A DNA stretch of 34,556 nt from JBDROX01 sp043809645 (GCA_043809645.1 JBDROX010000024.1:1-34556); one strand, 5' to 3'. Shown: positions 1 to 8,388, counted from the stretch's first letter. Program-made: numbers and translations. The notes: generated by a model from the sequence alone, not told the origin.

Positions 1-27
1 GCGGAAAATTACTTACTTTCAAAGAAT

Positions 28-1623
28 ATGCCACACAATAACAAATACAATCTGGTCGCGGAAAATTCGCAAAGTACGGTTGTAGCGGAATACACGCCCG
101 ATAAAAAGCGTGCCACTTACTATCAAAGCGAAGCGGAACTGGAAAAGGCGTTTATCAAGCAGCTCGAAGCACAAGCCTATGAATACCTCAATATTACTTT
201 CGACGCTGATCTCGTGCAGAATCTTCGCAAACAGTTGGAGAAACTAAACGAATTTGAATTTACCGATACAGAATGGGATCACTTTTTTATGAGTGAAATT
301 ACGAATCCCAATCAAAGCATTGAAGAAAAGACGGCAACCATTCAAGAAGATTACATCAAAAACCTGACGCGAGATGACGGCACGGTAAAAAATGTCTATC
401 TTTTGCGTAAAGACAACATTCACCACAATAGTTTACAAGTCATCAATCAGTATTCAACCGATGAGGGGCAACGAGCTAATCGCTATGATGTGACCGTGCT
501 TGTAAACGGACTTCCACTTGTACATGTTGAACTAAAACGTCGCGGAGTTGCCATTCAGGAAGCATTCAACCAAATCAATCGCTATCAACGAGAGAGTTTT
601 TGGGCTGGATCAGGTTTATTTGAATATGTGCAACTTTTTATTATTTCAAACGGCACACATACTAAGTATTACAGCAATACCACGAGATCAGGTCACATAA
701 AAGAAGTGAGCGAGGGCGCCGCAAAAAAAGGCAAACGTTCAAGTAGTAGTTTTGAGTTTACCAGTTGGTGGGCTGATGCAACCAATAGACCAATTACCGA
801 TTTGGTGGATTTTGGTAAAACATTTTTTGCCAAACATACACTTTTGAATATTTTAACTCGCTATTGCGTGTTTACTAGTGATCAACAGCTTTTGGCAATG
901 CGCCCTTACCAAATAGTTGCGACAGAGAAAATAATGAGCAAAATTGAAGTAAGCACAAATTATAAAAAACTCGGCACTGTAGAGGCAGGCGGATATATAT
1001 GGCACACTACTGGATCAGGGAAAACCCTTACTAGCTTCAAAACGGCACAGCTCGCAAGTAAATTGCCACATATTGATAAGGTTTTGTTCGTGGTAGACCG
1101 TAAAGACCTCGACTATCAGACCATGCGAGAATATGACAAGTTTGAAAAAGGTGCGGCCAATAGCAATACCAGCACGGCAATATTAAAACGCCAACTTGAA
1201 AACCCTAATGCGCGAATTATCGTAACCACCATTCAGAAGCTAGACCGATTTATAGGAAAGAACAAAGGGCACACTATTTTCGATGGCCATATTGTGCTAA
1301 TTTTTGATGAATGTCATCGCTCGCAGTTTGGCGATATGCACGCTGCAATTACCAAAGCTTTCAAAAGCTATCATCTCTTTGGTTTTACCGGAACGCCGAT
1401 TTTTGCCAAGAATGCGTCCTCTGGCGGTCGCCCTGATTTCAAGACAACCGAGCAGGCCTTTGGCGATAAATTGCATACATACACCATTGTAGACGCCATT
1501 GCAGATAAAAACGTTTTACCATTTAAAGTTGACTATGTTTCCACGGTACGTGAATCGGAAAATATTGAAGATAAAAAAGTAAGCGATATTGACCGTGAGG
1601 CAGTACTCGCCGCACCTGAATGA
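28..1623 (+). CDS. hsdR: Type I restriction enzyme R subunit (HsdR), N-terminal part, ends at premature TGA
   Basis: This is the nuclease and first motor half of HsdR, the subunit that translocates and cleaves DNA in type I restriction-modification complexes. The N-terminal nuclease domain shows D154 and the ELK triad at residues 168-170 (PD-(D/E)XK fold). The superfamily 2 helicase part has Walker A TGSGKT at 328-333, DECH at 427-430 and FTGTP near 453. The reading frame stops at a TGA (1621-1623) and continues open in the same frame from 1624 with the second helicase lobe. Together the halves give about 1017 residues, a normal HsdR length. In relatives the break point usually reads AP-E-R-I, so CGA (Arg) to TGA is the simplest cause. 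The hsdM and hsdS partners would lie upstream of the window. Family assignment is certain; activity is doubtful unless the stop is suppressed or is a sequencing error. Confidence 0.9.
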   Translation: MPHNNKYNLVAENSQSTVVAEYTPDKKRATYYQSEAELEKAFIKQLEAQAYEYLNITFDADLVQNLRKQLEKLNEFEFTDTEWDHFFMSEITNPNQSIEEKTATIQEDYIKNLTRDDGTVKNVYLLRKDNIHHNSLQVINQYSTDEGQRANRYDVTVLVNGLPLVHVELKRRGVAIQEAFNQINRYQRESFWAGSGLFEYVQLFIISNGTHTKYYSNTTRSGHIKEVSEGAAKKGKRSSSSFEFTSWWADATNRPITDLVDFGKTFFAKHTLLNILTRYCVFTSDQQLLAMRPYQIVATEKIMSKIEVSTNYKKLGTVEAGGYIWHTTGSGKTLTSFKTAQLASKLPHIDKVLFVVDRKDLDYQTMREYDKFEKGAANSNTSTAILKRQLENPNARIIVTTIQKLDRFIGKNKGHTIFDGHIVLIFDECHRSQFGDMHAAITKAFKSYHLFGFTGTPIFAKNASSGGRPDFKTTEQAFGDKLHTYTIVDAIADKNVLPFKVDYVSTVRESENIEDKKVSDIDREAVLAAPE

Positions 1624-3081
1624 TTGGCAAATATAGTGAGCTATATCCGCGAACATTTTGATCAAAAGACGAAACGCAACAGCTTTTATAAATTGAAAGA
1701 CCGTAGACTGGCTGGATTTAACTCGATTTTTGCCGTTTCCTCAATTGATGTGGCTAAAAAATACTATACCGAGTTCAAAAAACAGTTGGCAGATGTACCG
1801 AGCGATAAAAAACTGAAAGTAGCAACGATTTTTAGCTTTGGAGTAAATGACGAAGATCTTAATGGAATGATTGACGAAAATTCGGAAGATACGAGCGGAT
1901 TGGACGCAAGCTCAAGAGATTTTCTTGAAAGTGCCATTGTTGACTATAACGCAATGTTTGGCACATCCTACGACACCTCATCCGATAAATTTCAAAATTA
2001 CTACAAGGACGTGAGTGAGCGAGTAAAAAATCGTGAGGTAGATATTCTACTTGTGGTTAATATGTTTTTGACAGGCTTTGACGCGACCACTCTCAACACC
2101 TTGTGGGTAGATAAAAATTTACGATTGCACGGTTTGCTTCAGGCTTTTTCACGCACAAATCGTATTTTGAATACTGTAAAAACTTTTGGAAACATTGTTT
2201 GTTTCCGCAATTTAGAAAAAGCAACTAATGAATCCATTGCCCTATTTGGGGACAAAGAAGCCAGTGGCATTGTGCTTTTAAAAGCTTATGAAGAGTATTA
2301 CAAAGGCTACAAAGACGGCGACAAGGAAATCCGTGGGTATAAAAGCTTAGTTGAAGAACTTTTGGAAAAATTCCCTGTTGATGAGCGGATTATGGGAGAG
2401 CAGAATCAAAAAGACTTTATCAGATTATACGGTGGTGTTTTGCGGGTGCGTAATATTTTAGTTACCTTTGACGAGTTTGCTGGCAATGAAATTTTAACCG
2501 ACCGCAACATACAAGATTATCACAGTGCATATATCGACATCTATAATGAATTTCGAAAGGGTGAGGATGCTGAAAAGGAAAATGTCAACGACGATATTGT
2601 ATTTGAAATGGAGCTGATCAAACAGATAGAGATCAACATTGATTATGTACTCACGCTCGTCAAAACCTACCACGAAGATCATATCAAAAATAAGGATCTT
2701 TTAGTTGATATCAACAAGGCAATCGATTCAAGTGTTGAACTACGAAATAAAAAAGATCTTATCAATCAGTTTATCGCCTCACTTGATATAAATTCAGTGG
2801 TCGATGACGATTGGCAAAAGTTTGTTGAGAAGAAAAAGATTGATGAACTGGAACGAATTATTGAGCATGAAAACCTTGATCACGCTGAGACCTATAAGTT
2901 TGTAAGAAATGCATTCAGAAATGGCAATGTTTCAACAACTGGAACCGCTATCACTAAAATATTACCACCTGTATCACGCTTTTCACCCGGAGGAGAGCGC
3001 ACAAAGAAACGCGAAAGTGTATTAGACAAATTGATGAGCTTCTTTGAAAGATTCTTCGATATTTCTAACGGAAAGCTATAA
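1624..3081 (+). CDS. hsdR: HsdR C-terminal part, in frame after the premature TGA
   Basis: This is the direct in-frame continuation of the preceding HsdR fragment. It carries the second RecA-like lobe, including NMFLTGFDA and the QAFSRTNRI motif VI that finishes the ATPase site, and then the helical C-terminal region that docks HsdR on the methyltransferase. No start codon with a Shine-Dalgarno sequence lies near its beginning; the first possible start is a TTG right after the stop. Independent translation is therefore unlikely, and this is best read as the 3' part of one interrupted gene. The C-terminal 30 residues are basic and Phe-rich. A NucS-type nuclease gene follows 12 bp downstream and may share the transcript. 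No other lesion is visible in the frame, which suggests the stop is recent or an artefact. Confidence 0.85.
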   Translation: MANIVSYIREHFDQKTKRNSFYKLKDRRLAGFNSIFAVSSIDVAKKYYTEFKKQLADVPSDKKLKVATIFSFGVNDEDLNGMIDENSEDTSGLDASSRDFLESAIVDYNAMFGTSYDTSSDKFQNYYKDVSERVKNREVDILLVVNMFLTGFDATTLNTLWVDKNLRLHGLLQAFSRTNRILNTVKTFGNIVCFRNLEKATNESIALFGDKEASGIVLLKAYEEYYKGYKDGDKEIRGYKSLVEELLEKFPVDERIMGEQNQKDFIRLYGGVLRVRNILVTFDEFAGNEILTDRNIQDYHSAYIDIYNEFRKGEDAEKENVNDDIVFEMELIKQIEINIDYVLTLVKTYHEDHIKNKDLLVDINKAIDSSVELRNKKDLINQFIASLDINSVVDDDWQKFVEKKKIDELERIIEHENLDHAETYKFVRNAFRNGNVSTTGTAITKILPPVSRFSPGGERTKKRESVLDKLMSFFERFFDISNGKL

Positions 3082-3093
3082 CATAATAAATCT

Positions 3094-4020
3094 ATGAAAA
3101 ATTACTACAGAATAATGCTTGGGCAGGGCAGTGTATATGCCGAGGAAGCACATAAAGGCAATTTTATTGGGATTGGTTGGTTTGAAAATAACGATCTAAC
3201 AAACAAATTACCAGAAAACTGGAGAGACTTCAATAAAGAAATGATTCCAATATTTCTCGAACAATTTCCCGAAAAATCTAAAATATCTGCAGGACTAGCT
3301 TGTGGTTCGACACACACAGTTGCCAAAGGTATACAAATTGGTGACATAGTGCTTTGTCCAAATGGGCAAGGCTCTTATTATGTCGGAGAAATAATAGCAA
3401 ACTATGAGTATTGCCAGGGCGGCGTACTTCCACACAGACGAAATGTAAAATGGTACAATAAATTAATCGATAGATCCGAAATGAATGATTCCTTGCGAAA
3501 TGCAGCTGGTTCAATTGGTACTGTAAGTAAGGTATCTCAATATGGTGAAGAAATAGAAAAACTTATTGATGGCGAACGACCCGCTACAATTATAAGCACA
3601 GATGAAACTATTGAAGACCCTTCAATTTTTGCCCTTGAAAAACATCTCGAAGATTTCTTAGTCAAAAACTGGGATAACACTGAATTAAGTAAGGAATACG
3701 ATATTTTTGAAGAAGATGGAGAATTGGTTGGGCAACAATACCCAAGCGATACGGGTCCGATCGACATTTTAGCAGTAAGTAAAGATAAGAAAAAGCTTTT
3801 GGTTGTTGAATTAAAGAAAGGACGTGTCAATGACGTCGTAATTGGGCAGATTCAACGTTATATGGGCTATGTTCAAGATGAACTAGCTGAAGGAGGTCAG
3901 GTAGTACATGGCGTTGTTATTGCCCTAGAAGATGATATTAGATTAAGACGAGCTCTTTCTGTGACCAAAAACATTGAATACTACTCTTATAACATTAGTT
4001 TTAAGCTTATCAAAAATTAA
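3094..4020 (+). CDS. PUA/EVE-like domain fused to NucS-type (DUF91) endonuclease
   Basis: A 308-residue protein. The C-terminal half is a NucS/DUF91-like nuclease: D224 in GPID, E239-x-K241 in VVELKKG, and QIQRYMGYV at 252-260 form the PD-(D/E)XK signature. The N-terminal ~150 residues (YYRIMLGQGS, FIGIGWF, GDIVLCPNG, GSYYVGEI) resemble the PUA/EVE-like or restriction-reader domains that bind modified bases. The combination suggests a modification-dependent or mismatch-type DNA nuclease. It follows hsdR by 12 bp, so it probably belongs to the same restriction cluster as an accessory effector. The NucS assignment is strong; the reader role of the front half is inferred. A stable hairpin lies just after the stop codon. 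Confidence 0.75.
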   Translation: MKNYYRIMLGQGSVYAEEAHKGNFIGIGWFENNDLTNKLPENWRDFNKEMIPIFLEQFPEKSKISAGLACGSTHTVAKGIQIGDIVLCPNGQGSYYVGEIIANYEYCQGGVLPHRRNVKWYNKLIDRSEMNDSLRNAAGSIGTVSKVSQYGEEIEKLIDGERPATIISTDETIEDPSIFALEKHLEDFLVKNWDNTELSKEYDIFEEDGELVGQQYPSDTGPIDILAVSKDKKKLLVVELKKGRVNDVVIGQIQRYMGYVQDELAEGGQVVHGVVIALEDDIRLRRALSVTKNIEYYSYNISFKLIKN

Positions 4021-4034
4021 TAACAAAGGGGGTT

Positions 4035-4053
4035 GTAGGGGTTCGCCCCCTAC
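4035..4053 (+). terminator. Hairpin after the NucS-type gene
   Basis: GTAGGGG and CCCCTAC arms enclose a short TTCG-containing loop, 15 bp after the stop codon. A stable UUCG-capped stem is expected in RNA. There is no U-tract, so it may be a 3'-end stabiliser or a repeat rather than an intrinsic terminator. Confidence 0.4.
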
Positions 4054-4078
4054 CTAGTATCCAAATTAAAAAAATCCA

Positions 4079-4186
4079 ATGTCCACCCAAAACCGCACAG
4101 ACATCAAACCCGGTCTCGAAGTTGATATCGTTCAGAAAGCAGATCAATCAACCGGAGAACTCACTCGCGGAATCGTGGAGATATGA
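4079..4186 (+). pseudogene. Truncated ywbE copy
   Basis: The frame encodes 35 residues starting MSTQNRTDIKPGLEVDIVQK and ending GELTRGIVEI. It matches the first 34 codons of the intact ywbE at 7385 almost base for base and then diverges abruptly and stops at TGA. The second half of the YwbE fold is missing, so this is a 5' fragment left by duplication or recombination. Its stop overlaps the start of the next small ORF (ATGA), so it could still be translated and couple to that gene. Confidence 0.8.
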
Positions 4187-4344
4187 AACAAAAACAAAAC
4201 AACAACGGACCTCCAGACGAAGACGTTCAAGAACTTGTGACTGAGTACGATCTTGACACTGACACTGCAGAGAGCGTGCGAGATATTATGGATGAATATG
4301 GCCTTGATGAGGAAGAGGCGATAGAGCTGGAGGAGGCGTTGTGA
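4183..4344 (+). CDS. Small acidic protein of unknown function (53 aa)
   Basis: The ATG overlaps the stop of the truncated ywbE copy. The product begins MKQKQNNNGPPDED and is strongly acidic after that (VTEYDLDTDTAESVRDI, then YGLDEEEAIELEEAL). The periodic hydrophobic positions look like two or three short amphipathic helices, with a repeated theme of acidic residues followed by VxxIM and AIELEE. I do not recognise a named family. Regular codon use, the coupling overlap and the following gene 24 bp away support a real gene. It may be a small partner of the adjacent DUF3800 protein, but that is only inferred from position. Confidence 0.5.
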   Translation: MKQKQNNNGPPDEDVQELVTEYDLDTDTAESVRDIMDEYGLDEEEAIELEEAL

Positions 4345-4367
4345 TGTCTTTTAAGAAATAATAAATT

Positions 4368-4997
4368 ATGGCGCACATATTTCTTGATGAGAGTGGAGAT
4401 TTGGGATTTAGTAAAGGATCAAGCGAATGGTTTTTGTTTACTATTCTTTTGACCAAGAAGCATCGACGTGTTGAAAAAGTGGTAAAAAAAGTCCATAAAG
4501 GTCTAAGGAAGAAGTACAAAAATGTTGGGGAATTGCACGCCTATCATTCTGATGACATCACGAAAAAAAGGATGTTGAAAAAATTATCTGAATTGGAAGA
4601 TGTAAATATATTGTGTGTACTTCTAAACAAAAAGAAAGTGTATCTCGATTTACAGAATCAAAATAATTATTTATATAATTATACTGCCAATATAATACTC
4701 GACAGATTACATAATAAGGATATTGTTTCAGAAAATGAAGTTATAAAATTATGTATTGATCAGAAATATACTAATAAATTTATTGAAGATAATTTTGAGA
4801 ATTATTTAACAAAGAAATTAGATGGTTGGAAAAATGATAATATTACTATGCTCGTAAAACCTTCTCATACAGAGAAATGTTTACAAGCTGTAGATTTTAT
4901 TTCTTGGGCGATTTTTAGAAAATATGAAAGAGGGGATTATGAATTTTATGATATTATCAAAGATAAGATTATTGAGGAAAGATTGTTGTTTCCATAA
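4368..4997 (+). CDS. DUF3800 domain protein (RNase H-like fold)
   Basis: A 209-residue protein that opens with the DUF3800 signature FLDESGDLGF (residues 5-14). It continues with a DD-containing segment (HAYHSDDITKKR), CIDQKY near 125, and a C-terminal QAVDFISWAIFRKYERGD. DUF3800 proteins share an RNase H-like fold with conserved Asp residues and are frequent near defence and mobile genes; their biochemical role is mostly unassigned. It is AT-rich and Lys/Asn-rich compared with the genes around 12-14 kb. A second, broken DUF3800 start lies at 8412, so this island has held at least two copies. A structured hairpin follows the stop within 10 bp. Confidence 0.8.
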   Translation: MAHIFLDESGDLGFSKGSSEWFLFTILLTKKHRRVEKVVKKVHKGLRKKYKNVGELHAYHSDDITKKRMLKKLSELEDVNILCVLLNKKKVYLDLQNQNNYLYNYTANIILDRLHNKDIVSENEVIKLCIDQKYTNKFIEDNFENYLTKKLDGWKNDNITMLVKPSHTEKCLQAVDFISWAIFRKYERGDYEFYDIIKDKIIEERLLFP

Positions 4998-5006
4998 ATA
5001 AGAAAA

Positions 5007-5051
5007 CCTCCTGCTTTGACGGGACGCCTTACGGTATCCCAACACAGGAGG
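5007..5051. repeat. Two-tier hairpin with CCTCCTG/CAGGAGG arms
   Basis: Outer arms CCTCCTG (5007-5013) and CAGGAGG (5045-5051) are perfectly complementary. Inside, GGGA (5021-5024) pairs with TCCC (5037-5040) and CC with GG around a TTAC loop. On the - strand the outer stem is followed by TTTTC, so it could terminate leftward transcription. One arm is a perfect Shine-Dalgarno core, the other a perfect anti-Shine-Dalgarno. It sits 9 bp after the DUF3800 stop. Confidence 0.6.
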
Positions 5052-5060
5052 ACTTACTTC

Positions 5061-5120
5061 TTGTAAAATAAGTATAACATCATTATACACATTGTCAACC
5101 TCAAACTAGTCGTTTTTACT
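5061..5120 (+). promoter_or_regulatory. Candidate promoters for the DUF2779/exonuclease unit
   Basis: TTGTAA (5061-5066) is 17 bp from TATACA (5084-5089). A second pair, TTGTCA (5092-5097) with TTTACT (5115-5120), is also spaced 17 bp. They lie in the only sizeable gap before the nuclease pair. Assigned by consensus only. Confidence 0.4.
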
Positions 5121-5163
5121 TTATTTTAGCAAAATATCTATCCACATATCCCCTAAAAAATTT

Positions 5164-6651
5164 ATGCACCTCACAAAAACCGACTACCTAGAATATACCT
5201 ATTGCAAAAAGAACCTCTGGCTCAAGAAATATAAGCCAGAGCTTTTTGAAGGCATCGAACTTTCTGAATTTGAAAAGAAAATTATTGAAGAGGGAAATAT
5301 TGCAGACGAGGCAGCGAGAAACCTGTTTCCAGATGGAGAATTGATTAGCATCGTTGGTGTCAATGCTGTGCCAGTCACAAAAAAAGTTTTAGAAAAAAAA
5401 CCAACAGTGTTGTTTCAGGGTGCATTTCAATATAACGATTTTTTCGTCCAGGCAGATATCCTCCGATACAATGATATTCTGAAAGGCTGGGAACTCTACG
5501 AAGTGAAGGCAACAAATGATGTGAAACGAATCATTCCTCATCATCATGTGAATGATCTTGCGTTCCAGAAAATTGTCATAGAAAACGATGGACTGAATAT
5601 CGTAAAGGCAGGAGTGATCCATCTGAATGGTGAATATAGGCAACGTGGAAAGGTGAATTATGATGATCTGTTCATCATTGCAGAGCTGACTGACGAAGTG
5701 CTGGAAGCACAGGAACTGGTGCGGGGTCAGATGGAGGATATCCATACCTACATGGGTATGAAGGAAGAAAAAGGATGTGAGTGTCTGTATCGTGGCAGAA
5801 ACGCACAATGCACGACATTTGCATATTCCAATCCTGATGTACCGGAATATTCTGTTCATGATATCAATAGGATAGGTGCGAGTAAGAAACTTTTTTATGA
5901 TTGGATAGATAGAGGAATATTTGCGCTAGAAGACATTGATAATCCAGAAAAGCTCAAGGGATCAAAAAAGTTTCAATACGATGCATATACAGCTGGGAAG
6001 CCTCTGATAAACAGAGAGAAGATTGCAGAAGTGCTTGGAGAATTAACTTTTCCTATTCATTTTTTTGACTACGAAGGATACTCTAGTGCTATCCCACGCT
6101 TTGATAACTTCGGTGCATACGAACAAGTACCATTTCAATATTCTCTTCATATTCTGAGCGAAGATGGGACACTGGAACACAAAGAATATCTGATCACAGA
6201 GCCAGAACGTGATCTTACATTGCCACTTGTCGAAAGAATGAAAGAGGATTTTGGTGATGAAGGAAGTGTTATATCTTGGTACAAGTCCTATGAATCACAG
6301 AGGAATGACAAGTTGGCAGAACTTCATCCAAGCGATGCAGATTTTCTAATCGGACTCAATGACCGCATGTTCGACCTCATGACAATATTTTCCAAAGATT
6401 ATTATGTGGATGCAGCGTTCAAAGGAAGTGCGAGTATAAAGAACGTACTTCCAGTCATCGTACCAGAACTCACATACAAAGCACTTGGTATTCAAAAAGG
6501 GGATCAGGCTGTAGAGCGTTGGGAAAAAATGGTCTTTGGAGATATTCATCCAGATGAAAAGAAAGCAATAGAAAAAGATTTGCTTGAGTATTGCAAATTG
6601 GATACAATGGCAATGGTGAGGATTTATGAATTTTTGAAGAGACTATACTAA
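5164..6651 (+). CDS. DUF2779 protein: Cas4-like nuclease plus RNase H-fold domain
   Basis: A 495-residue two-domain protein. Residues ~1-220 form a Cas4-like PD-(D/E)XK module: D98 in QADIL and E113-x-K115 in YEVKA, with C14 and a C205/C207/C216 group that could hold an Fe-S cluster. Residues ~295-495 are the DUF2779 domain, an RNase H/DEDD-like fold with FDYE at 301-304, D404 in RMFDLM and D480 in CKLDT. Such proteins are taken as putative nucleases; the physiological substrate is unknown. The DEDDh exonuclease gene begins 6 bp after its stop, so the two are almost certainly cotranscribed and may act in sequence on the same DNA. A promoter-like pair lies in the upstream gap. Confidence 0.8.
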   Translation: MHLTKTDYLEYTYCKKNLWLKKYKPELFEGIELSEFEKKIIEEGNIADEAARNLFPDGELISIVGVNAVPVTKKVLEKKPTVLFQGAFQYNDFFVQADILRYNDILKGWELYEVKATNDVKRIIPHHHVNDLAFQKIVIENDGLNIVKAGVIHLNGEYRQRGKVNYDDLFIIAELTDEVLEAQELVRGQMEDIHTYMGMKEEKGCECLYRGRNAQCTTFAYSNPDVPEYSVHDINRIGASKKLFYDWIDRGIFALEDIDNPEKLKGSKKFQYDAYTAGKPLINREKIAEVLGELTFPIHFFDYEGYSSAIPRFDNFGAYEQVPFQYSLHILSEDGTLEHKEYLITEPERDLTLPLVERMKEDFGDEGSVISWYKSYESQRNDKLAELHPSDADFLIGLNDRMFDLMTIFSKDYYVDAAFKGSASIKNVLPVIVPELTYKALGIQKGDQAVERWEKMVFGDIHPDEKKAIEKDLLEYCKLDTMAMVRIYEFLKRLY

Positions 6652-6657
6652 GAAAAT

Positions 6658-7377
6658 ATGCTTACGCCAATGAACCTATTATTTTTTGACACAGAAACAA
6701 CAGATCTCGATGATGCTCGATTGGTTCAGTTGGCATACAAAAATACTTCAACAGAAGAAGAGTTATGTGAATATTTCAAACCACCAATTCCAATCTCTTT
6801 TGGATCTATGGCGATTCATCACATAACAAATGAAATGGTGGAAGACAAGTCAGCGTTCAAAGGAAGCGAAGCGCACAAAAAACTCCTCTCGAATCTAGAA
6901 AGCGCTATTGCTGTAGCACACAATGCCCTCTTTGATATTCGTGTGCTCAAACATGAGGGAGTAGAAATTACAAACTACATAGACACACTACGAGTATCAA
7001 GGCATGTGATTGATGCGGAGCAGTATACACTGCAGTTCCTCCGATATTTTCTGGACCTCGGAGTTGATGCTGTAGCGCATGATGCTGCTGGAGATGTGGC
7101 TGTCCTAGAGGCGTTATTTTTTCATTTGTTCTCCGTGGTAGAGTCAGAATTTGCGTTGCAAAACCAAGAAGCAGTGGTAGACAAGTTACTCTATCTTACC
7201 AACACGCCTGTATTATTAGAGACATTTGTCTTTGGTAAATACAAAGGCCGTACGTTCAAAGAAATTGGGGAAGAGGATCAATCATATTTGCAATGGTTAC
7301 ATGGGAGTGAGACGCAAAAAAAGAGCAGTGATCAAAATGAAGATTTGGTATATACTTTGCAGCATTATCTAACATAA
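6658..7377 (+). CDS. DEDDh 3'-5' exonuclease (DnaQ-like) with C-terminal FGKYKG domain
   Basis: A 239-residue exonuclease of the DnaQ/epsilon type. The catalytic set is complete: D11 and E13 in FDTET, D93 in HNALFD, H141 and D146 in HDAAGD. After residue ~190 comes a small domain with VFGKYKGRTFKEI and SYLQWL, like the C-terminal element of ExoX or DUF3820 proteins. A second ATG five codons in (6670) would also leave the nuclease core whole, and neither start has a clear Shine-Dalgarno. It is 6 bp from the DUF2779 gene and 7 bp from ywbE, so the three look like one transcript. It may serve in repair, proofreading in trans, or in a defence pair with its neighbour. Confidence 0.85.
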   Translation: MLTPMNLLFFDTETTDLDDARLVQLAYKNTSTEEELCEYFKPPIPISFGSMAIHHITNEMVEDKSAFKGSEAHKKLLSNLESAIAVAHNALFDIRVLKHEGVEITNYIDTLRVSRHVIDAEQYTLQFLRYFLDLGVDAVAHDAAGDVAVLEALFFHLFSVVESEFALQNQEAVVDKLLYLTNTPVLLETFVFGKYKGRTFKEIGEEDQSYLQWLHGSETQKKSSDQNEDLVYTLQHYLT

Positions 7378-7384
7378 TAAAACT

Positions 7385-7579
7385 ATGCCCATCCAAAACC
7401 GCACAGAAATAAAACCAGGACTGGAAGTTGATATCGTTCAGAAAGCCGATCAGCCAACCGGAGAACTCACTCGCGGAATCGTGGAGGATATTTTGACGAA
7501 TTCAGATTTTCATCCACATGGTATCAAAGTACGGCTGGAAAGTGGAGAGGTTGGGAGAGTGCAGGAGTTGGTGAAATAA
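7385..7579 (+). CDS. ywbE: YwbE family protein
   Basis: A 64-residue protein (IKPGLEVDIVQKADQ, GELTRGIVEDILT, HPHGIKVRL, GEVGRVQEL) that matches the full-length YwbE family, small beta-barrel proteins of unknown function. It is intact here, unlike the copy at 4079. It begins 7 bp after the exonuclease stop. The first 102 bases are nearly identical to the truncated copy, which makes the pair a direct repeat about 3.3 kb apart around the DUF3800, DUF2779 and exonuclease genes. Confidence 0.88.
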   Translation: MPIQNRTEIKPGLEVDIVQKADQPTGELTRGIVEDILTNSDFHPHGIKVRLESGEVGRVQELVK

Positions 7580-7626
7580 ATAAAAAAAACTTTATTAACT
7601 TCATAATATAACGCAATAGTGATTGT

Positions 7627-8388
7627 ATGCTATCCAACCTAACGCTTCCGGGCATCATTGCGGAACAGGATACCGTCGCACTCGTCGGCATCGTACCTCG
7701 GCCAAATCTTTGGCCACGTATTTGCAGGGAAAACTGGTATCATGTTCCGGTGGCGCACACCCCGGAGGGTGCGCTTGAGGCACACTGGGTTGCGTTTTAT
7801 TTTCCGCATGATTTTGATGTATCGCTTCGGGATCGCATTTCGCACTATGCGCGGGTGCGCGCAGTGGAAGTAGCCAAGCGGATCACCTTGTTTCCGGATG
7901 AGCCGGAACATGAACGGGCAGAGCAGATGTACCTCAAATTTTTATTGGATGATATACGGACGCTCACAAAAACAATTCCATGTCCCCGGCGTGTCATTCA
8001 TATTCTGACGACCTTGGGAAGATTGCGCGATGCAGACAATGTGAATGATCTGTTTTTGCTGAGCACTTTGGAAGAGCACATGTACAGCGAGTTCAGGCGG
8101 AGGGGAATTTCGGCCGACCGGCAATATTATGTGAAGGCGACGGAAGGTACATCATATTTTCTTGATCTTTGTGTACTGTGTCAACGTGGCCATATTGATA
8201 TCGAATGCGACGGAGAAGCATATCATATGGGGCTGGAGGCTCAGCAGAACGACAGAAGGCGGGACAGCCTCCTTTTACGTCTGGGCTGGATCATCCTGCG
8301 GTTTTCCGGCAGAGAGATTGATCGCGATCTTGCCGGCTGTGTCAATCTGGTTGAAAAAACAATCAAAGCGCTGGGCGGGATTGTGTAA
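7627..8388 (+). CDS. DUF559-type endonuclease (Vsr-like fold)
   Basis: A 253-residue protein. The C-terminal third carries the DUF559/very-short-patch-repair-like nuclease core: DLCVLCQRGHIDIECDG, with D and E followed by AYH, then NDRRRDSLLLRLGW and ILRFSGREI. These are PD-(D/E)XK-type enzymes related to Vsr. The N-terminal ~150 residues (PGIIAEQDTVALVGIV, PRPNLWPRI, EQMYLKFLLDDI) are helical and unassigned. GC content and codon use are higher than in the DUF3800 gene, which suggests a separate acquisition. It stands alone, after a 47-bp AT-rich gap that could hold a promoter. Confidence 0.75.
   Translation: MLSNLTLPGIIAEQDTVALVGIVPRPNLWPRICRENWYHVPVAHTPEGALEAHWVAFYFPHDFDVSLRDRISHYARVRAVEVAKRITLFPDEPEHERAEQMYLKFLLDDIRTLTKTIPCPRRVIHILTTLGRLRDADNVNDLFLLSTLEEHMYSEFRRRGISADRQYYVKATEGTSYFLDLCVLCQRGHIDIECDGEAYHMGLEAQQNDRRRDSLLLRLGWIILRFSGREIDRDLAGCVNLVEKTIKALGGIV

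Noticed and set aside
5389..5859. 156-codon - strand frame within the DUF2779 gene
   Set aside because: Shadow of a clear nuclease gene; no start signal or recognisable domain.
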